Part shown: positions 1 to 10,962 of the stretch, one piece after another | How positions within the stretch are numbered: the stretch's first letter is position 1 | Layout: each line of letters opens with the position of its first letter | Assembly (NCBI RefSeq): GCF_004664715.2 | Contig: NC_051064.1 | Coordinates: forward strand, 112,945,740 to 113,009,739 | DNA from: Peromyscus leucopus | Taxonomy: Eukaryota; Chordata; Mammalia; Rodentia; Cricetidae | Length of the DNA stretch: 64,000 nt | Direction: 5' to 3' | Position numbers and translations under genes: made by a program | Notes under the pieces: generated by a model | What the model saw: only the letters and a program-made list of their open reading frames with translations | Databases searched by the model: none | Told to the model about the DNA's origin: nothing

Positions 1-127
1 ATATTTAGGAAATTACCAAAAGATGAAAGACCAACCTAAAAGTTGCCAAACATTCAAGAATTGTAAAAATCAATAATGTACAAAGTCAACACTTATTTTT
101 GTTTTCTCTTTTTTTTTTCTATTTCAG
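1..127 (+). other. Faf1: 3' end of a FAF1 intron with acceptor site
   Basis: This is the tail of the intron before exon A. A long T-rich pyrimidine tract (about 98-125) leads to a CAG acceptor at 125-127. The rest is AT-rich and unremarkable. Confidence 0.85.
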
Positions 128-219
128 ACGGTCTTAAAATCATTACACTTGCCAAAAAACAACAGTCTTTATGTCCTTACACCAGACTTGCCACCACCTT
201 CATCATCTAGTCATGCTGG
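128..219 (+). CDS. Faf1: FAF1 exon A: end of first ubiquitin-like domain and Ser-rich linker
   Basis: The 92-nt exon lies between a strong acceptor (TTTCTATTTCAG, ending 127) and a GTAAGG donor starting at 220. Reading from the first base gives 30 codons plus two bases with no stop; it begins TVLKSLHLPKNN and continues through YVLTPDLPPP to a short Ser run and HAG. From my memory of human FAF1 this is about residues 154-184: the last strands of the first ubiquitin-like domain and the linker to the second. The exon ends in phase 2 (GG), and the first T of exon B completes a Gly codon. No substitution relative to the human protein as I recall it. Partial CDS; the start codon lies upstream of the window. 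Confidence 0.95.
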
Positions 220-225
220 GTAAGG

Positions 226-2589
226 TATTTACTTTTTCTGGAAATCTGAAAGGAAAAATTTGATGGGAAATTTTTATAAGTTGTGTATAGTATAATAAAT
301 AAAGCTTTAACTACTGCCAACTGTTAAGTGTATTAGTTTTCACACTATTTGGTTTAGATTATGCATTTGATTTCCTGGTAGAATCCTCTTTGAAAGAAAT
401 ATTTGTGGGAAATGCCTGTATATTAAAAATAATCAAAACAGAATAGAGCTATTGCTCAGTACTATCTACTGTATTTAGGGTTCTGAGTTCCTTGTGAGCA
501 CTTAAGGGGAGTGGAGGGGAGAGTCAGAATAGCCCTTCTTTGATTGAAGGAGAAGGATTAGAGGGAGTAGAAAGAATAAATACAACACCAGTCTCTTATT
601 GCCAAAGAAGATACAAGTTTGAGGAAAATACAGTAACTTCTACAGGATAAAGCTAGAAAAACACCTACTTAGGTTCTCATAGAATTTTTTTCTTTACTTA
701 GGATAGAAGGACTCATTGTTGCTTTTAATTCTTATAGAACTCAATACATGTGTATAGTAATCTAGTATTTAGTTGCAAATTAAATTTAGTAGTAGTATAA
801 ATGAAGCACATGGCCTGCATATACTGATTGTGCTAGTGACAAAACTGGTTTTTCTGCATCTTTATATTATCTCAAAACTAATGTCAAGGTGACTTTGGAG
901 TTTCATGGTCTTTATGTTCACTTGCTGATTTTGTTGTCACCAGAATGTCATGCTGGGCTGATGGAAATTGTCTTCTTCATTGCCATGTAGCTGACCTCCG
1001 ATTACTAATTATTCCCTAGGCCTGTAGGGCCTACAGTACTGCTGAAATTTAGTGCTTATTGGGGAATGAAAAACTGTCTTTTAGTTGGCTTATTGACTTT
1101 TACCAAATTTCAGTGATGTTGTTTCATGGGTAGGAACAAACAGAATATATTCAAAGAAAGACAAATGATGTAGTATGAAGGGATATATGTAAAGACTCAT
1201 GGCATTGAAAAAGTATTAATATGCATTTAATTGAGACCTCCTAAAAGTTCAGGGCTCATTTTTGTAGATGTTTATTCACTTTTATAAAAAACTTTGAATT
1301 TTTCTCTCAGTGATAGTATATTGTAATTTATTTACTAAAACAGATATAAAGTAACATGTTTTTAAATTAACTGACATGATTTTCTTTAAGTTTTGGTCAG
1401 AACTGTAAAGAAAATTCTACCTCCATGTCTTCTTATCTTCCTCTGTTGATTTTACTGCCACTAGGGGGTGCCTGGTAATTGAGTCTTTGTACTGACAATT
1501 TCTTTTCTGGTCCCAAAAATTACAACATAAATTATATCAGCATCTATAATTGAGTTCAGAATTATTTTAGTGTAAAGTTGATTTTTAGACAACAAAATTT
1601 CAAGCTGAGAATTTAAGAGTGAAGATGTTGGTCATAATCTGTGTAACAGTTGAAAAGAATTTTAAATTATTTAGAGTTCAGTAATAAATTGAAGGAGTGA
1701 AGCGTTATATCTGTGGTACAACTTCAAATCAAATTATAATTTATAATAAAATTAGAAAAGGGGAAATGTTATTGTATTATTATGGGAATGATTAAGTTCA
1801 TCAATGTGTTTTTATTAATTAGTTGATAAAAGACAAACTCTGTTCTCAATGAACTTGTAACCTAGTCATTAAAGACATTAGGCCTTTAAAAATTTGTTTC
1901 CTTTTCAGATAATTTTCTTAATTACACTTTATTGCTTGTTCTTATTCAGAAATCCAGACTATTCCATCTTGTCTCCTTTGTAGTGTTTCATTTCCCCTCT
2001 CATTTGCTCTGAATGTTGGTATTCTTGAGAGCTCATTTCTCAGCAATCTCTCTTACTGTACCTTTTCCTGGAATCTGTTTTCAACCTTTCAATTTTTAAA
2101 GATGTTTAGATAACTTAGAAATTTCTTTTACAAGCTTGCACGCCCTGGTTTCCGAAGAGGCTTTCATTTATGTGTCCCGTGTAATTGGGAGTTAGGTGTT
2201 TAGAACTTACTCATCCCTTTCCTGGGAAAACTCTGTAAGTGCCCACATAGGCATAGTCTCCAGTGAAAACAGTGTGACATGCTGAAGCATAGCCTAAGTA
2301 ACATGATGATTGCTAAAAAGGTCACTTAGTTGAGAATTTAAGTAATTGACTTTGTTAAGGTAAATTTTGGTTGAGAAGTAGAACTAAGTATTGGATTTTG
2401 GTATATTTTAAAGAATAAGTTAGAAATGAAAACAAATTACTTTCACAGAATACTTGATTGTAAAGGGAAGTAGGTTTAAGAGACAGAATTACTTGAAATA
2501 ATAGGAGGAGAACAAGACAGTAAATAGGAACAATTCAAACAAGTAAAACAAATAAAGCCTGGTGGTCAGAAGGGGTGTGGGAATGTTAG
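226..2589. other. Intronic stretch without recognisable repeats
   Basis: AT-rich, apparently single-copy sequence. I see no ORF of note, no SINE and no LTR. The only item picked out is a CTCF-like motif near 1456-1472. Confidence 0.5.
1456..1472 (+). promoter_or_regulatory. Candidate CTCF-binding motif
   Basis: TGCCACTAGGGGGTGCC closely matches the CTCF core (CCASYAGRKGGCRS), with T in place of one C. It lies in otherwise AT-rich unique intron. This is a motif match only; no occupancy can be inferred. Confidence 0.35.
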
Positions 2590-2940
2590 TCTGCAGGAGC
2601 ATGTGTAACAGAATACCATAAATTGGGTGACTTAACAACCCAATTTTAGTTCTCCAGATTTGTAGTCCAAAATAGAAATGCAGGCCAGGTCAGTTTGTGA
2701 TGAAGACATTTTCCTGACTTTGTAGATTGCCAGCTTCTCATAGTATCCTTGCTTGGCAGGGGGAAAAAAAGTGATTGAAGTGTTTTTTTCCTTTCTTCTT
2801 ATAAAAACACCAATCACATTGGATTAAGGCTTCACCCTTATGACCTGAATTACCTCCTTAAGACCATATTTCAGATAGCATCAAATTGGAGTTTAGGCCT
2901 TCTACATATGAATTCTAAGGGTAATTTCAAGGGCCAGTTC
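2590..2940 (-). mobile_element. MLT1-type MaLR LTR fragment
   Basis: Antisense MaLR text is recognisable: ACAGAATACCATAAATTGGG at the left, then blocks resembling TTATAAAAACACCAATCACAT and CACCCTTATGACCTGAATTA, ending in a CATATGAATTCTAAGGG block. The order is that of an ancient ERVL-MaLR LTR read on the minus strand. Strongly diverged, boundaries approximate. Confidence 0.7.
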
Positions 2941-3189
2941 TGAGTAGGACCGGAGTCTAGGATAAAGTATTGAAGTCAAGTTAGCTAGCAGGGTTAGAGG
3001 CAGTAGGAAAGGTAGAGAGCTGATTGGGGCCAAATGGAGAATGTTTCTGAGTTCTGGATTTTAATAGTTATAGTAGCAATGACAAAGTCCAAGTTATGGA
3101 AAATACTGAAATAGAAACTCAAAGGAGAATAAGAATATATTGTATTACTTAAAGGAGAATAAGGATATCAAGAAAATATAAAGTATTTG

Positions 3190-3345
3190 ATAAGTGACTT
3201 AATTGTCATTCATGAAGGCTGGCTCTCTGCCAAGCCCTTTGCACACATTATTTTTCTTAAGTCATTACAGTAAATCATTAGTAGATTTTTACCCACATTT
3301 TTCATTGAGGAGCCTGAAGTGAAAGGTGAGGTGAGGACAGAGATA
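3190..3345 (-). mobile_element. MIR SINE remnant
   Basis: Contains an antisense MIR core: CTGCCAAGCCCTTTGCACAC followed by a decayed CATTTTTCATTGAGGAGCCTG (from the usual attttacagatgaggaaactg). Old and diverged. Confidence 0.5.
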
Positions 3346-3639
3346 CGACATGTATAGTTTCTTCTTTAAAGATGGTTGTAGATAGTCTGATTATCTTTAG
3401 TCCAAATTTAAAAAAACCTAAGCTTAGGTATCAATATCACAACTAATGGTGGTAAAAACTAAAGAAAGCAACCTAAATTTGTCTAGGAAAAAAAAAAAAA
3501 ACGTATCAGTAGCTAGGCATTTAAAAATAAGTATAGGAAAACAACAGTAAAGAAAACATGCAATGGCAAAACAAATCAAGTATATTAACTATCTATAAAT
3601 AAGATAGAATTAAATTTCTTTGTTAAAGCAGATGCCCTG

Positions 3640-3775
3640 GCCAGGTGTGGTAGTGTATGCCTGCATTCTCTTTAGTCCAGGGTCGTAGAAGCAGAGATTG
3701 AAGCAATTTAGCTCCTATTAGGTCAGCTAGGGCTACCTAGTAACATTTCATAGCAACAAAACAGCAACAACAAAC
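3640..3775 (+). mobile_element. Diverged B1/PB1-type SINE
   Basis: GGCCAGGTGTGGTAGTGTAT resembles the 7SL-derived SINE 5' end, and GGGCTACCTAGTAACATT resembles its 3' part, followed by an A/C-rich tail. Heavily mutated. Confidence 0.5.
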
Positions 3776-5771
3776 CAAAAACTAAGACAGAAATTCTAAA
3801 TTTGGATCTCCAAAAATTCCTTTAAGGTAGTAGCAGAGAAAATAGAAAATAAGAAGGAAATTATGCCTTAAGTATTCCAGGCTACTATTACCTAAAAGAA
3901 TGTACTATAATAGTGTTAATAATACCTCAGCTTCATTTTAAGGCAAATGGCACTGAGGAACAATTTTCCAAGAATATACAATAATTGTGGACGTGTATGT
4001 TCAAGTCAGCAAAATTTAACAAAATTACAAAGAAAAATAGACTAGTCTTAATTGTCTATCAAATTTATTTACTGATTTTGTAAGCTATAGAAGATTTGAA
4101 CAACTCAATCAAACATATATGAAATACTTAAGAAAATAGACCAAAATGTCAGTTTCAAAGAATCACAGTCATATTGATCACATTCTTAGACCTCTGCTTT
4201 CACAAATGATATTTATTTCCAAAAATATTTTAAGAAACTAGTGTTATAGTCAGAACAATGCATGATTTGGTATGATTCTTAAAATAACTTGTCATTCCTC
4301 AGGAATAAATTGATACAGTCAGTATTTTAAGTACATAAGTTTAATTTTAGTTAACATTATTATTAGACTTTTTAAAGTAAGATTTTTAAGGTATTGTATT
4401 GGTAAATGTTTTTAATAAGTCCTTTAAAAGCAGCTCATTTTAAGAAAATGGCATTCTGGATGAAAAACGCATCCTGTCTCCAATTAAAGCATCAATGGTG
4501 ATCACAGCACACCTAATTGGAGTGATGTACCAAATCCAGTTATACAGTTTACTGCCTATTGATAGAGATTTGCTTGTTAGCATCACACTTTGAAAAAGAG
4601 CTGCAGGTATTCTTTATGACAAGAACTTATTTAATGGACAGCCAGAAAGTTGTTCACTGATTCACAAAGCAAGAAAATCAATACATGCAAATGTGCTTTT
4701 TTTAAAAAATTTTTCCTCAACAAATGGAATTATGGTTATACAGTTTTGTTATTTTCTACGTGGTGTAGATCTCAATATATCAATATCAGCACTAATTACC
4801 ATGTTTTGATTAATCTTAGATACTTTGGTTGAGACATTTTGTTGAATCCAATATATCACTGTATTGATAAACAGTAATTATAGGCATAAGGCCACCTGGA
4901 CTTTGAAATTATCTTGAAAAACGTTATTAGGAATTATGTAAAATGAAATATTTGTTTATCTAGACATATTTAATTGCCAACAAAGAAAGCAATTAAAAGT
5001 AGCTGCAGACTAAGAGGCCAACCTTTGTTAAACATGGTTTTAAGATTGTTACAGAACTTGTGGTGATGATAACGTGGTGTCTTGGAGGATGTTAACAACT
5101 GTAGCGGAGTGTTAATTAAGAATGAGGTAATCTTGAGCTCAGAATTATTAGTATCATGTTAGTTTAGCTGGACAGGAGCAAAACCAAGTTTTGGTTATGA
5201 TAATAGCTCGTCATATTTATAGTGGATAGATTAACATTTTATTTTTTATGCTGTTCCCAAGACAGTTTTAAAATCCTCAATGAAATACAATCATATGTAA
5301 ACATCAAGGCCTTAGCTCATTTACATATGTGCCAGATTTTCAAACTGATTGCTATTTGAACCTAATCTGTCATTGCTGGCTGCATTAGCTACAACAAACA
5401 TTACATTTACATATTGATTTCTTATTTTGTTTTAGTGTAAATAATCCATAATTATAGTAAATTTGGTCTTTTGTTGACAAGGGCTCATATGACTCTTAAA
5501 TTTAGAATGGAAATTTAAATTACCATGTGTTTTGCTTCTTAATTCAGAATCTGGTGTATCTCAAAGGAAAAAAGATAATTGTAGATCACAAAATATTAAA
5601 AAGAGTCAAAAGAAAAATCTTAATGTTTAGAAAGATACAAATTGTATTTCTCTAAAATGATAAACATTTTGGTATAAAAATTCATGGTAAATTAAATAAG
5701 TTACTATTCCTGCTTCAGTCATTAGACCATGTTTAAAAAATCTGATGTAAATGGATGTAACGATCCTATTT

Positions 5772-5776
<5 letters not shown>
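3776..5776. other. Intronic stretch without recognisable repeats
   Basis: Unique AT-rich sequence. Parts of 4430-4620 and 4980-5160 look less degenerate, with AATTAAAGC- and TTAATTAAG-type homeodomain-like motifs, but I cannot support a specific call. Confidence 0.45.

Positions 5777-5820
<44 letters not shown>
5777..5820. repeat. (AC)22 microsatellite
   Basis: An uninterrupted 44-nt AC run between TATAT and GTCTAG. Short Thr/His-rich ORFs crossing it are artefacts of the repeat. Confidence 0.98.
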
Positions 5821-5823
<3 letters not shown>

Positions 5824-6224
5824 TAGCTCCAGAAAATATATACCCCGTATACACAAAAGAACTTCCAGTGTCTGTATTCGTGTTAATATTTATCCTAATT
5901 ACACATATAACTAATGTAGAAAGTATACTTTTGTGTATAGATGTCATTAGACATACAGTATTTTAAGTAGAAGTGACAACAAACTCCCAATTTCCATGTA
6001 GACTGATTAAAAGTATATTGTATTTTTTTCTGGGAACATTTAGTTGGAAAAATGGTGGCTGCTATATTACTTAAACACTGATAATATGGTTAAACTTTAC
6101 TAAGGTAATTTAATTTATATACCATAAATTTTCAATTCCTAGGTGTCAGTTGGCCAGTTCAAAAGCCTGAATTAAACTAATGACAGATTTTTCTTTGATG
6201 CAAACTTTACCTCATCAGTGAGGT

Positions 6225-6560
6225 TGTTATCACAGAATGTGGTATACTGGGTAGCTTAAACACAACTATGTACTTTTCAGCCTCATGGAGGTTGAGAGAA
6301 GTCCAAGATGAAGGCACCAAGAGACTCACTTCCTAGTGAGGGCTTCCCCCTGGCTTGACTGCCTTCTTGAAAGTCTTCGTGCCAGAAGAGAAATAGAGCT
6401 CTACTTTCTTAGTTAGCTTGTGAGAATACTAATCCAATCATGGGACTCTCATGGCTTCATCTAAATGTGATTATGTCAGAAAGCACTATATATCATACTA
6501 GGAGTTAAAATTTTAACGTGAATTTTGGGGAGAACATGAACATTTAATTCTAGAAGCCCT
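6225..6560 (-). mobile_element. MaLR-type LTR fragment
   Basis: Antisense order typical of MLT1/MST LTRs: GGTATACTGGGTAGCTTAAA, GTCCAAGATGAAGGCACCAA, then AATCCAATCATGGGACTCTC and a decayed TGAATTTTGGGGAGAACATG end. Ancient copy; subfamily not assigned. Confidence 0.6.
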
Positions 6561-6905
6561 GAAGTTTAAGAATGAATTTCTCTTTTCTAGTTTGTTTGAT
6601 TTTGGTGGATTTATAACTTAAAACAGTGTTTTCTCTAGATAGCCTGTTACTTGATAGGCAGGCTATGATTTAGAATTACTGAGTCTTTTACATACTAAAG
6701 ACTTTCAGAGGGGATTCTGGACTGAAGGGATTACTGAGAGGATCCTTTGATTGCTGCTGTCACTGTTCTTGATTGACGACATGGTGCTGTTACTAATTGG
6801 TAGGAAGAAGTTATTCTCTTCTTCCGTTCTTTAGCAATTAATAACTGCTCTGTAGCTATCTGGTGATCAAATGGTGTTTCTTTTCGAGGGGAGGGAAATG
6901 TAGTA

Positions 6906-6910
<5 letters not shown>

Positions 6911-6936
<26 letters not shown>

Positions 6937-7076
6937 TTGTAACATAGCTCGCCCATGTGGTAGTCAGAGGACCACTTGTAGAGTTGGTTTTCTTTTTAGT
7001 TTTGTGGGACATGGGAAATCAAATTTAGAGTTGGCAGCAAGTGCCTTCACCTGCTGAACCATCTCACCCTCAAATG
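6911..7076 (-). mobile_element. B3 SINE, antisense, with (GT)13 tail
   Basis: A (GT)13 run (6911-6936) is followed by GTGGTAGTCAGAGGACCACT, GAGTTGGTTTTC, GGCAGCAAGTGCCTTCACCT and GCTGAACCATCTCACC. This is the B3 (B2 superfamily) text read on the minus strand; the GT run corresponds to the usual CA-rich 3' tail. Confidence 0.75.
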
Positions 7077-7728
7077 CAATTTCTATATTAAAATGCATCC
7101 TTCAGTTAACCTTGAAAAATTGCTATTTAAGTATTCTTGAACTTATTTTCTGACTTGCTGATGTGCTCTCTTAATGTAAAAGAAATTAGCAAGACAGTGA
7201 AGACTATTTTTTTTTTGCTGTTTTTAGTTTTATCAGTAATTACCAGTAATACATGGTATTCTATGTTTACATATATAAAAATGCCTATATTAGAGCTTCA
7301 AATTTATTATAGGGGTTTGTGTACTAATATTTATTTTTACATGATCTTCTTGAACAAAAGTGAAGGAGAATGTAAAAATGTTTAAATTAAGCCAAATGCA
7401 TTAACATGGTATTGGCTTTCACTAGAAGGCATATATCTTACAGGTAACTTTCTGTTTCCTGCAGCGTAGCTATAGTGGAATGAGTGTGTTTCAGGAATAA
7501 TCTGGTATTGAAAGAAGCAGCCGGAGAGTTGTGGACCAAGAAGAATAAAGATGTTTTGTCAAAATTATTTCTACATGTGTGTTACTAGTCTAGATAATGA
7601 TGTTTAGTTATAATACTGAGACTTTGGGGGAATTGGTTACCATGTTTTTAGAGTTTTCACTTATACATTATTCTCTTCCCCATAATTTTAAAATTAAAGT
7701 AATTAGGTGCAGTTATTTTTTCCTTTAG

Positions 7729-7845
7729 CCCCACCTAGGATAGGCTGAGACAGGGGATCACTTGAGCCTAGGAGTTTGGAGCCAAACCTGGGCAATGTAG
7801 TGATGCTGGCTCTTAAAGAAAAGTTAATGAATACATTAAATAATT
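7729..7845 (+). mobile_element. 7SL-derived fossil monomer (PB1-like)
   Basis: GGCTGAGACAGGGGATCACT, TGAGCCTAGGAGTTTGGAG and CCTGGGCAATGTAGTGATG follow the ancestral 7SL-SINE (PB1/FLAM-like) consensus rather than modern B1. The left part is short and decayed. Confidence 0.6.
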
Positions 7846-8212
7846 ATGGTAGGATATATGTAAAAGTACTTATTACTTTGCTCATTAGGTGTTTACTATG
7901 ATTATCTCTCATTTAATTTTACTCTATTTTATTTTGATTTGTTGCAAATAATCACTACATCAGACAAATGTTGATCATTCTGATTACATGTTAAACAGTT
8001 TTAGTCTGTCCACCAAAGCAAAGACTAATAGTTTTAGTAACCCTTGTCATTTTGTAGAAACCAAAACATGTCTTTGTTGATAAGTACAGATAGCCCAATT
8101 GAAAGAAAAATCACAATGGAGAAACACAATAAAGAGAGAAAATGTGTTCATGTAAAACCATTTCTTTATTGTGCTCACCTTTGTACTGCCTTGGAAAAGT
8201 TTGCCTGTTTGA

Positions 8213-8390
8213 AGGCTGGTAAGGTAGCTTAGTAGGTAAAGCACTTGGTACTAAGCTTGAGGACCTGAGTTTAATCCCTGGACCCACATGGTGGAAGGAA
8301 AGAGCCAATTTCTTCAGCTTGTCCTCTGACCTTGATGTGTGTGCCATGGTGCACACATACTTCCCATAAATTAATTATATTTTCAAATTA
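8213..8390 (+). mobile_element. B3 SINE, sense
   Basis: GGCTGGTAAGGTAGCTTAGT, GAGGACCTGAGTTTAATCCC, GGACCCACATGGTGGAAGGA and TTGTCCTCTGACCTTGATGT are B3 landmarks in order, with the tRNA-like promoter at the left end. The 3' tail runs into AT-rich sequence. Confidence 0.8.
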
Positions 8391-8394
8391 TTTC

Positions 8395-8567
8395 TTTTAT
8401 TTTTTGGGATTATAATACAATTAATTGTTTCCCCTGACTTTTCCTCCTACCAAACCCTCCATATACTCCATTTTGCACTCTTTCAAATTCATGGCCTCCT
8501 TTTTATTATTGTTATATACATGTGGGTGTATGTGTGTATATATATATATATTCCTTAATAAAACCTG

Positions 8568-8614
<47 letters not shown>

Positions 8615-8815
8615 AATATTCCTAAATAGAACCTGCTCAGTCTGTGTAATGCTACTTGTATTTATTCATGTTTTTCAGGCTGACCATTTGGTATTGATAA
8701 CCAATTAGTGTGTTCTCTTCTGATCTCAACATTCCTTAGTTGCCTATAGTTCTTTGCATAGGATTGAAGCCTCTTGGGCTTTCTTGCATGGTGACTTCTG
8801 GTACCATACATAAAA
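8395..8815 (-). mobile_element. Rodent L1 3' end (Lx-like), antisense
   Basis: TTCAAATTCATGGCCTCC, ATTCCTAAATAGAACCTGCT, CTGACCATTTGGTATTGATA and ACATTCCTTAGTTGCCTATA are recognisable rodent L1 3'-region text. The T-rich left edge suggests minus orientation. A TG microsatellite interrupts it, and a similar block flanks the microsatellite on both sides. Confidence 0.7.
8569..8610. repeat. (TG)21 microsatellite
   Basis: A 42-nt uninterrupted TG run inside the L1 3' region, just after a short TG/TA-rich stretch at 8529-8550. Confidence 0.97.
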
Positions 8816-8994
8816 TATTTTTTTTTAAATAAAAATAAAGTTTACTGTTGTTATTTGTTTTTGGCTCTTTTTTGGGGGGTGCCTGCCACCCAGTTCCCAA
8901 ATAAATTTACACACAGAGTCTTATTATTACTTATAAATGCCTGGCCTTACCTTTGCTTAGTTTCTAGGCATTCTCCAACTCCAAAGCCAGCTTT

Positions 8995-9192
8995 TTATTT
9001 TATTTTATTTTATTTTATTTTATTTTATTTTATTTTATTTTATTTTATTTTATTATTTTTGAGACAGGGTTTCTCTGTGTAGCTTTGCGCCTTTCTTGGA
9101 ACTCACTTTGGAGACCAGGCTGGCCTCACAGAGATCCACCTGGCTCTGCCTCCCAAGTGCTGGGATTAAAGGCGTGTGCCACCACTGCTCGG
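8995..9192 (-). mobile_element. B1 SINE with (TTTTA)n tail, inserted in the retroviral fragment
   Basis: Full antisense B1: GAGACAGGGTTTCTCTGTGT through GCCACCACTGCTCGG, preceded by a (TTTTA)n tract (8995-9056) that represents the expanded A-rich tail. It is flanked by a perfect CCAAAGCCAGCTTT duplication (8981-8994 and 9193-9206; the first bases are ambiguous with the B1 end), so the insertion event is clear. Confidence 0.93.
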
Positions 9193-9599
9193 CCAAAGCC
9201 AGCTTTAATTTTTAATTGAACTGGGACTACAAAGAGACCATTTGTGTTAAGTGTCTGTAGAGAAGAGCAGAAACAAACATTTAGAAAGACTTATGAAATT
9301 TTATATATGATATACCAATAGGCCAATTTATTCTTTTTCTTGAGACATTTTTTCTGAATGATTTGTCCTTTTCCTTCAGATGTCTCGTTTGTCTAGTGTT
9401 CTTCAGATTCCTTAGCCTTCATTCTCCTGAAAGACAAAAACAAAAACCTGTCCCCAAGCCTAGCTTGGGGGAGGTTCCCTTTTGGCAAGTTATATCCTTT
9501 TAAATGAAAAGCATTTGTTAGTGGTATAAATTAGTTTAAATTGGATGGATGGTCATGTTGGTTGACGAGCTTATCACCTCTTCTAATTAAGAGGTTTCT

Positions 9600-9860
9600 T
9601 TTGTTCAAATCGAACCTTTATCAATTTCGATGGTATCCACAGCTTTTCTTTTCCTGTAGAAACAAAAGCAAAACCTTGACGCCAACGTAACACATATCCT
9701 GGTTTCCATTCTGAGGTCAGCATATCTTTAAAGTATATAGGCTGATTTAATTCTGTAGTTTTTTCTATTGTCCAATGTCTCTCCGCAGCTGTAGTTCCTT
9801 TCTCATTAGCGCTGATAAAATTCAGAGTTAATAGAGCATTATGTAATCTTTCTGGGTTTT
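9600..9860 (-). pseudogene. Endogenous retroviral integrase C-terminal region, remnant
   Basis: The minus strand reads an open stretch of about 80 residues with GYVLRW and LWIPSKL motifs, typical of the SH3-like C-terminal domain of betaretroviral integrases. It lacks its own start and belongs to the decayed pol frame above it. Non-functional relic. Confidence 0.6.
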
Positions 9861-9904
9861 TTTGTTACCCCTTTCTGTTTATTTAGCATATCCTTTATAG
9901 TTCA

Positions 9905-10198
9905 ATTTGATCTTTCTATGACTGCTTGGCCTGTAGGATTGTGTGTTATACCTGTAATATACTTTATATTGTAATAAGCAAAAAACTATTTCATTTTACC
10001 AGAGACATATGCGGGTGCATTGTCAATTTTAAATTGTGCAGGTATACCCATGATGGCCATAACTTCTAGCAAATGTGTGATTACCAAATCAGTCTTTTCA
10101 GAACTCAGAGCAGTTGCCCATTGAAATCCTGAATAAGTGTCAATGATGTGGTGTACATATTTCAGTTTTCCAAATTCTGCAAAGTGAAACACATCCAT
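9905..10198 (-). pseudogene. Endogenous retroviral integrase catalytic core, remnant
   Basis: The minus frame from 10198 begins MDVFHF and contains IDTYSGF and KIDNAPAY, the first two catalytic Asp contexts of a class II retroviral integrase. A TAG stop at 9986-9988 ends the open frame. The same frame then reaches NPTGQAVIERSN, whose Glu codon is 9914-9916, giving 35 residues between the second Asp and the Glu. Another stop (TGA) follows at once. So the D,D-35-E spacing survives, but at least two nonsense changes disable it. It is an old genomic copy with no expected activity. Confidence 0.8.
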
Positions 10199-10327
10199 CT
10201 GCCAGATTTTATTCCTTTGAATATTGGGTTACATCCTGCTGGTGGAGAGTCTGATTATAAAAAGAACAAGTAGGGCATTTCCTTACAATTTCCTTGGCTT
10301 GTTGCCAGGTTATGGAAAAATCCTTTT

Positions 10328-10741
10328 TTAAACCTTTACTATTGACACGATGTTTTTTTTATGAAATTCTGAGGCCTCCAGCATATTTCCTATCAATAGT
10401 TTATTAATCTCATCATTACCTTGTGCTATAGGGCCTGGCAGACCTGTATGGGATTGGATGTGAGTTATATATAAAGAATGCTTCCTATTCCTGATTATAT
10501 CTTGTAACTGAATAAATAACAAATTTAATTCTGACTCATCAGGGATAAATTCTACAGTCTCAATATGTAAGACCACCCTTTCAGCATACCAAGAGTCAGT
10601 AACTATGTTGAAAGGTTCAGAAAAATCCATTAATACCAACAGAATAGCATACAATTCCAATTTTTGAACCAAATTATAAGGACTTTGAACCACTTTACTT
10701 AAATTTTCTGACTTGTAACCAACCCTTCTAAACAATGACAA
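10328..10741 (-). pseudogene. Endogenous retroviral RNase H domain, remnant
   Basis: A minus-strand open stretch of 137 codons shows RNase H landmarks: QKLELYA (Glu), VTDSWYA (Asp), THIQSHTGLPGP and QGNDEIN (His and final Asp). The first catalytic Asp expected upstream is not visible, so the domain is cut or diverged at its N-terminal side. The end reads ASEFHKKN, the start of the integrase zinc-binding region, before the frame is lost. A 130-bp unresolved stretch separates it from the integrase core remnant. Confidence 0.75.
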
Positions 10742-10745
10742 CTAT

Positions 10746-10962
10746 CCCAAACCCAAAACCTATTAAAAGACCAAAAAAATCACTCGCCCCACCCCACCTC
10801 TTGGGAATGTGGGTGCTGTGTTTTTAAAATTGCTTCATACTGTTTGTGGGTGAAGGCATCTTTAGGGTCCTGGAGTGAAAATTTTGAGATAATGACCAAG
10901 TCCTGGGAAGACTAGCAGTAACCTTTGCTGATAGATACCACCTGTCAGGATCAGGAGGCATG
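10746..10962. other. Unassigned sequence at the 5' side of the retroviral remnant
   Basis: Contains a C/A-rich stretch (CACTCGCCCCACCCCACCTC) and a moderately GC-rich block. It could be a further retroviral or other repeat piece joined by deletion; I cannot identify it. Confidence 0.3.

Larger units (their letters stand above)
8846..10745 (-). mobile_element. Degraded class II (betaretrovirus-like) endogenous retrovirus fragment
   Basis: The minus strand carries RNase H-like (10741-10328) and integrase-like (10198 to about 9600) coding remnants in retroviral order, followed by noncoding sequence and an LTR-like region (8846-8992 and 9207 to about 9250) split by a B1. I saw no gag, protease or reverse-transcriptase polymerase domain and no env, so this is a 3' part or internally deleted copy. 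The left limit at TGTTGTTATTTG is a guess from LTR convention; no partner TSD was found. Frames contain stops and shifts, so it is not coding. It lies antisense to FAF1. The mysTR-like elements of cricetids are a possible relative, but that is inference. Confidence 0.7.

Noticed and set aside
5729..5966. Thr/His repeat ORFs and similar Cys/Val repeat ORFs elsewhere
   Set aside because: Translations of (AC)n or (TG)n microsatellites, not genes.
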